A program made the translations under genes and the position numbers. This document shows positions 6,278 through 6,724 of a stretch of 6,724 nt of DNA, piece after piece. Source of the stretch: an uncultured Kiritimatiellota bacterium (lineage in GTDB: Bacteria > Verrucomicrobiota > Kiritimatiellia > RFP12 > UBA1067); contig CAKULR010000096.1 of the NCBI GenBank assembly GCA_934667295.1, forward strand, positions 1-6,724. Direction: 5' to 3'. Under the pieces are notes generated by a model. It did no database searches. It had not been told where the DNA came from and saw nothing but the letters and a program-made list of their open reading frames with translations. Each line of letters starts with the position of its first letter. Within the stretch, counting starts at the first letter, position 1.

Positions 6278-6591
6278 CGGACCTTTCGGGATTCGCGGTC
6301 GGCTTCGCCGCCTCGCTTGCGCTGCACGCCGCGCTCGTGGCGGGCGCGGGGGCGCTGCGGGGAACGGTGTCGGCGGATCCGGAGCGGGACCCTGCGGAGG
6401 ACGAACAGGTGACGCTGGACCTGTCGAACGTCGATCTCTCCTTCTCCGAAGACGAGCGCGCCGCGGCGCCCGTGCGTCCCACGCCGGCGGCGGCCCCCGC
6501 GCCGCGGCGGGTGCGACGGTGCCCGGCTCCCTGGAGGACGGCCGTGCCGCCATCCTCGGCGCCATCGCCGCGGCCACGGACCTGCAGGTGA
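6274..6591 (+). CDS. Short TonB-like energy transducer, apparently frameshifted
   Basis: As read this is 105 residues, beginning at GTG 6274 inside the exbD stop. A single membrane helix (about 7-28) carries S14-LAL-H18, the SxxxH pattern of TonB that contacts ExbB/ExbD. An acidic segment follows (EDEQVTLDLSNVDLSFSEDE), then an Ala/Pro linker as in TonB/TolA. From about 6510 this frame becomes Arg/Pro/Ser-rich, with codon use unlike its neighbours. The -1 frame instead reads GATVPGSLEDGRAAILGAIA and ends at TGA 6597-6599, overlapping the truB ATG as ATGA. One base is probably missing between about 6480 and 6515. Even after correction the protein has only about 108 residues and lacks the usual TonB C-terminal domain. 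The family call rests on the helix motif and the ExbBD neighbours. Confidence 0.6.
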   Translation: MTDLSGFAVGFAASLALHAALVAGAGALRGTVSADPERDPAEDEQVTLDLSNVDLSFSEDERAAAPVRPTPAAAPAPRRVRRCPAPWRTAVPPSSAPSPRPRTCR

Positions 6592-6595
6592 CGCC

Positions 6596-6724
6596 ATGAC
6601 CGGACTTCTCAACGTGGACAAGCCTGCGGACTGGACGAGCCAGGACGTGGCGGCGAAGCTGCGCGGCGTCGATCCAGCCCTTCGTAAAGGCGATTTCCTC
6701 GAGGCACGCCACCTTCAGCGCCTG
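6596..6724 (+). CDS. truB: tRNA pseudouridine-55 synthase, N-terminal start (partial, chimeric end)
   Basis: The first 25 residues, MTGLLNVDKPADWTSQDVAA then KLRGV, match the conserved beginning of TruB (GxLxVDKPxGxTSxDVVxKLR). TruB makes pseudouridine 55 in the tRNA T-loop. The ATG overlaps the stop of the corrected TonB-like frame (ATGA), a normal operon junction. After residue 25 the translation (DPALRKGDFLEARHLQRL) no longer looks like TruB, which should continue towards GHAGTLDPxATG. On the opposite strand the same bases encode the end of RmlA. The true truB sequence therefore seems to end near 6670, and the catalytic Asp region lies beyond. The start is solid; the last ~50 bases should not be assigned to truB. 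Confidence 0.75.
   Translation, partial: MTGLLNVDKPADWTSQDVAAKLRGVDPALRKGDFLEARHLQRL
6650..6724 (-). pseudogene. C-terminal fragment of glucose-1-phosphate thymidylyltransferase (RmlA/RfbA)
   Basis: Read on the minus strand from the window edge, the sequence gives QALKVACLEEIAFTKGWID followed by AAQLRR. This matches the near-C-terminal signature of RmlA/RfbA, commonly I-A-C-x-E-E-I-A-x-x-x-G-W-I-D followed by xxQLxxL. RmlA makes dTDP-glucose for rhamnose and related nucleotide sugars. The usual ending, LAxPLxKxGYGxYL, is absent. The reading frame runs instead into the antisense of truB. The fragment is thus cut off at about 6650-6672, where truB homology begins on the other strand. This is either a genuine rearrangement breakpoint or, more likely, a misjoin at a contig end. 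The rest of the gene lies beyond the window. Confidence 0.65.

Noticed and set aside
6480..6515. Programmed -1 frameshift in the TonB-like gene
   Set aside because: GGCCCCC is the nearest candidate but does not give good re-pairing in the P site, and no clear downstream pseudoknot stands out. A sequencing or mutational indel is simpler.
5792..6650. Long minus-strand open frame continuing from the rmlA fragment
   Set aside because: Only the first ~25 codons from the window edge match RmlA. Beyond about 6650 it is antisense to truB, the TonB-like gene and exbD, and is Arg/Pro-rich.
1..6724. CRISPR arrays, tRNA or rRNA genes, insertion sequences, attachment sites
   Set aside because: No regularly spaced direct repeats, no tRNA-like cloverleaf, no transposase reading frame and no terminal inverted repeats were seen. 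Apart from the gaps described, the window is filled with protein genes.

Overview
The window is GC-rich, tightly packed bacterial DNA, and every intact gene lies on the + strand. High G/C at third codon positions, a Tat-exported Gfo/Idh/MocA oxidoreductase, a secreted glycoside hydrolase and an ExbB-ExbD-TonB module suggest a carbohydrate-degrading Gram-negative bacterium. My best guess is the PVC superphylum (Kiritimatiellota/Verrucomicrobiota type). That placement is inference from gene style and was not tested.

Layout. (1) Positions 1-4039 hold a carbohydrate operon: the last codons of an unidentified gene, a Tat-exported Gfo/Idh/MocA oxidoreductase (92-1537), and an 826-residue secreted protein (1559-4039). 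That protein joins a GH5-like glycosidase to a complete-looking dihydrodipicolinate synthase/N-acetylneuraminate lyase (DapA/NanA) barrel in one reading frame. (2) Positions 4040-5344 hold a separate unit: a well-formed extended -10 promoter, an imperfect palindrome over its -35 element, and a divergent argininosuccinate synthase. (3) A long hairpin at 5361-5408 separates this from the next unit. (4) Positions 5421-6724 hold an overlapping cluster: a compact ExbB, ExbD, a very short TonB-like protein that appears frameshifted, and the start of truB.

How the genes fit together. The oxidoreductase and the glycosidase-aldolase carry export signals and are 21 bases apart, so they may act together on a sugar outside the cytoplasm; the substrate cannot be read from the sequence. 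ExbB, ExbD and TonB would harness the proton motive force for outer-membrane transport. argG and truB are housekeeping genes.

Two places look like damage or assembly error. The TonB-like gene changes coding frame near 6480-6515. At about 6650-6672 the truB reading frame stops resembling TruB, and the opposite strand encodes the C-terminal end of a glucose-1-phosphate thymidylyltransferase (RmlA/RfbA). The last ~50 bases therefore probably come from another locus. The most unusual biological feature is the GH5-DapA/NanA fusion.
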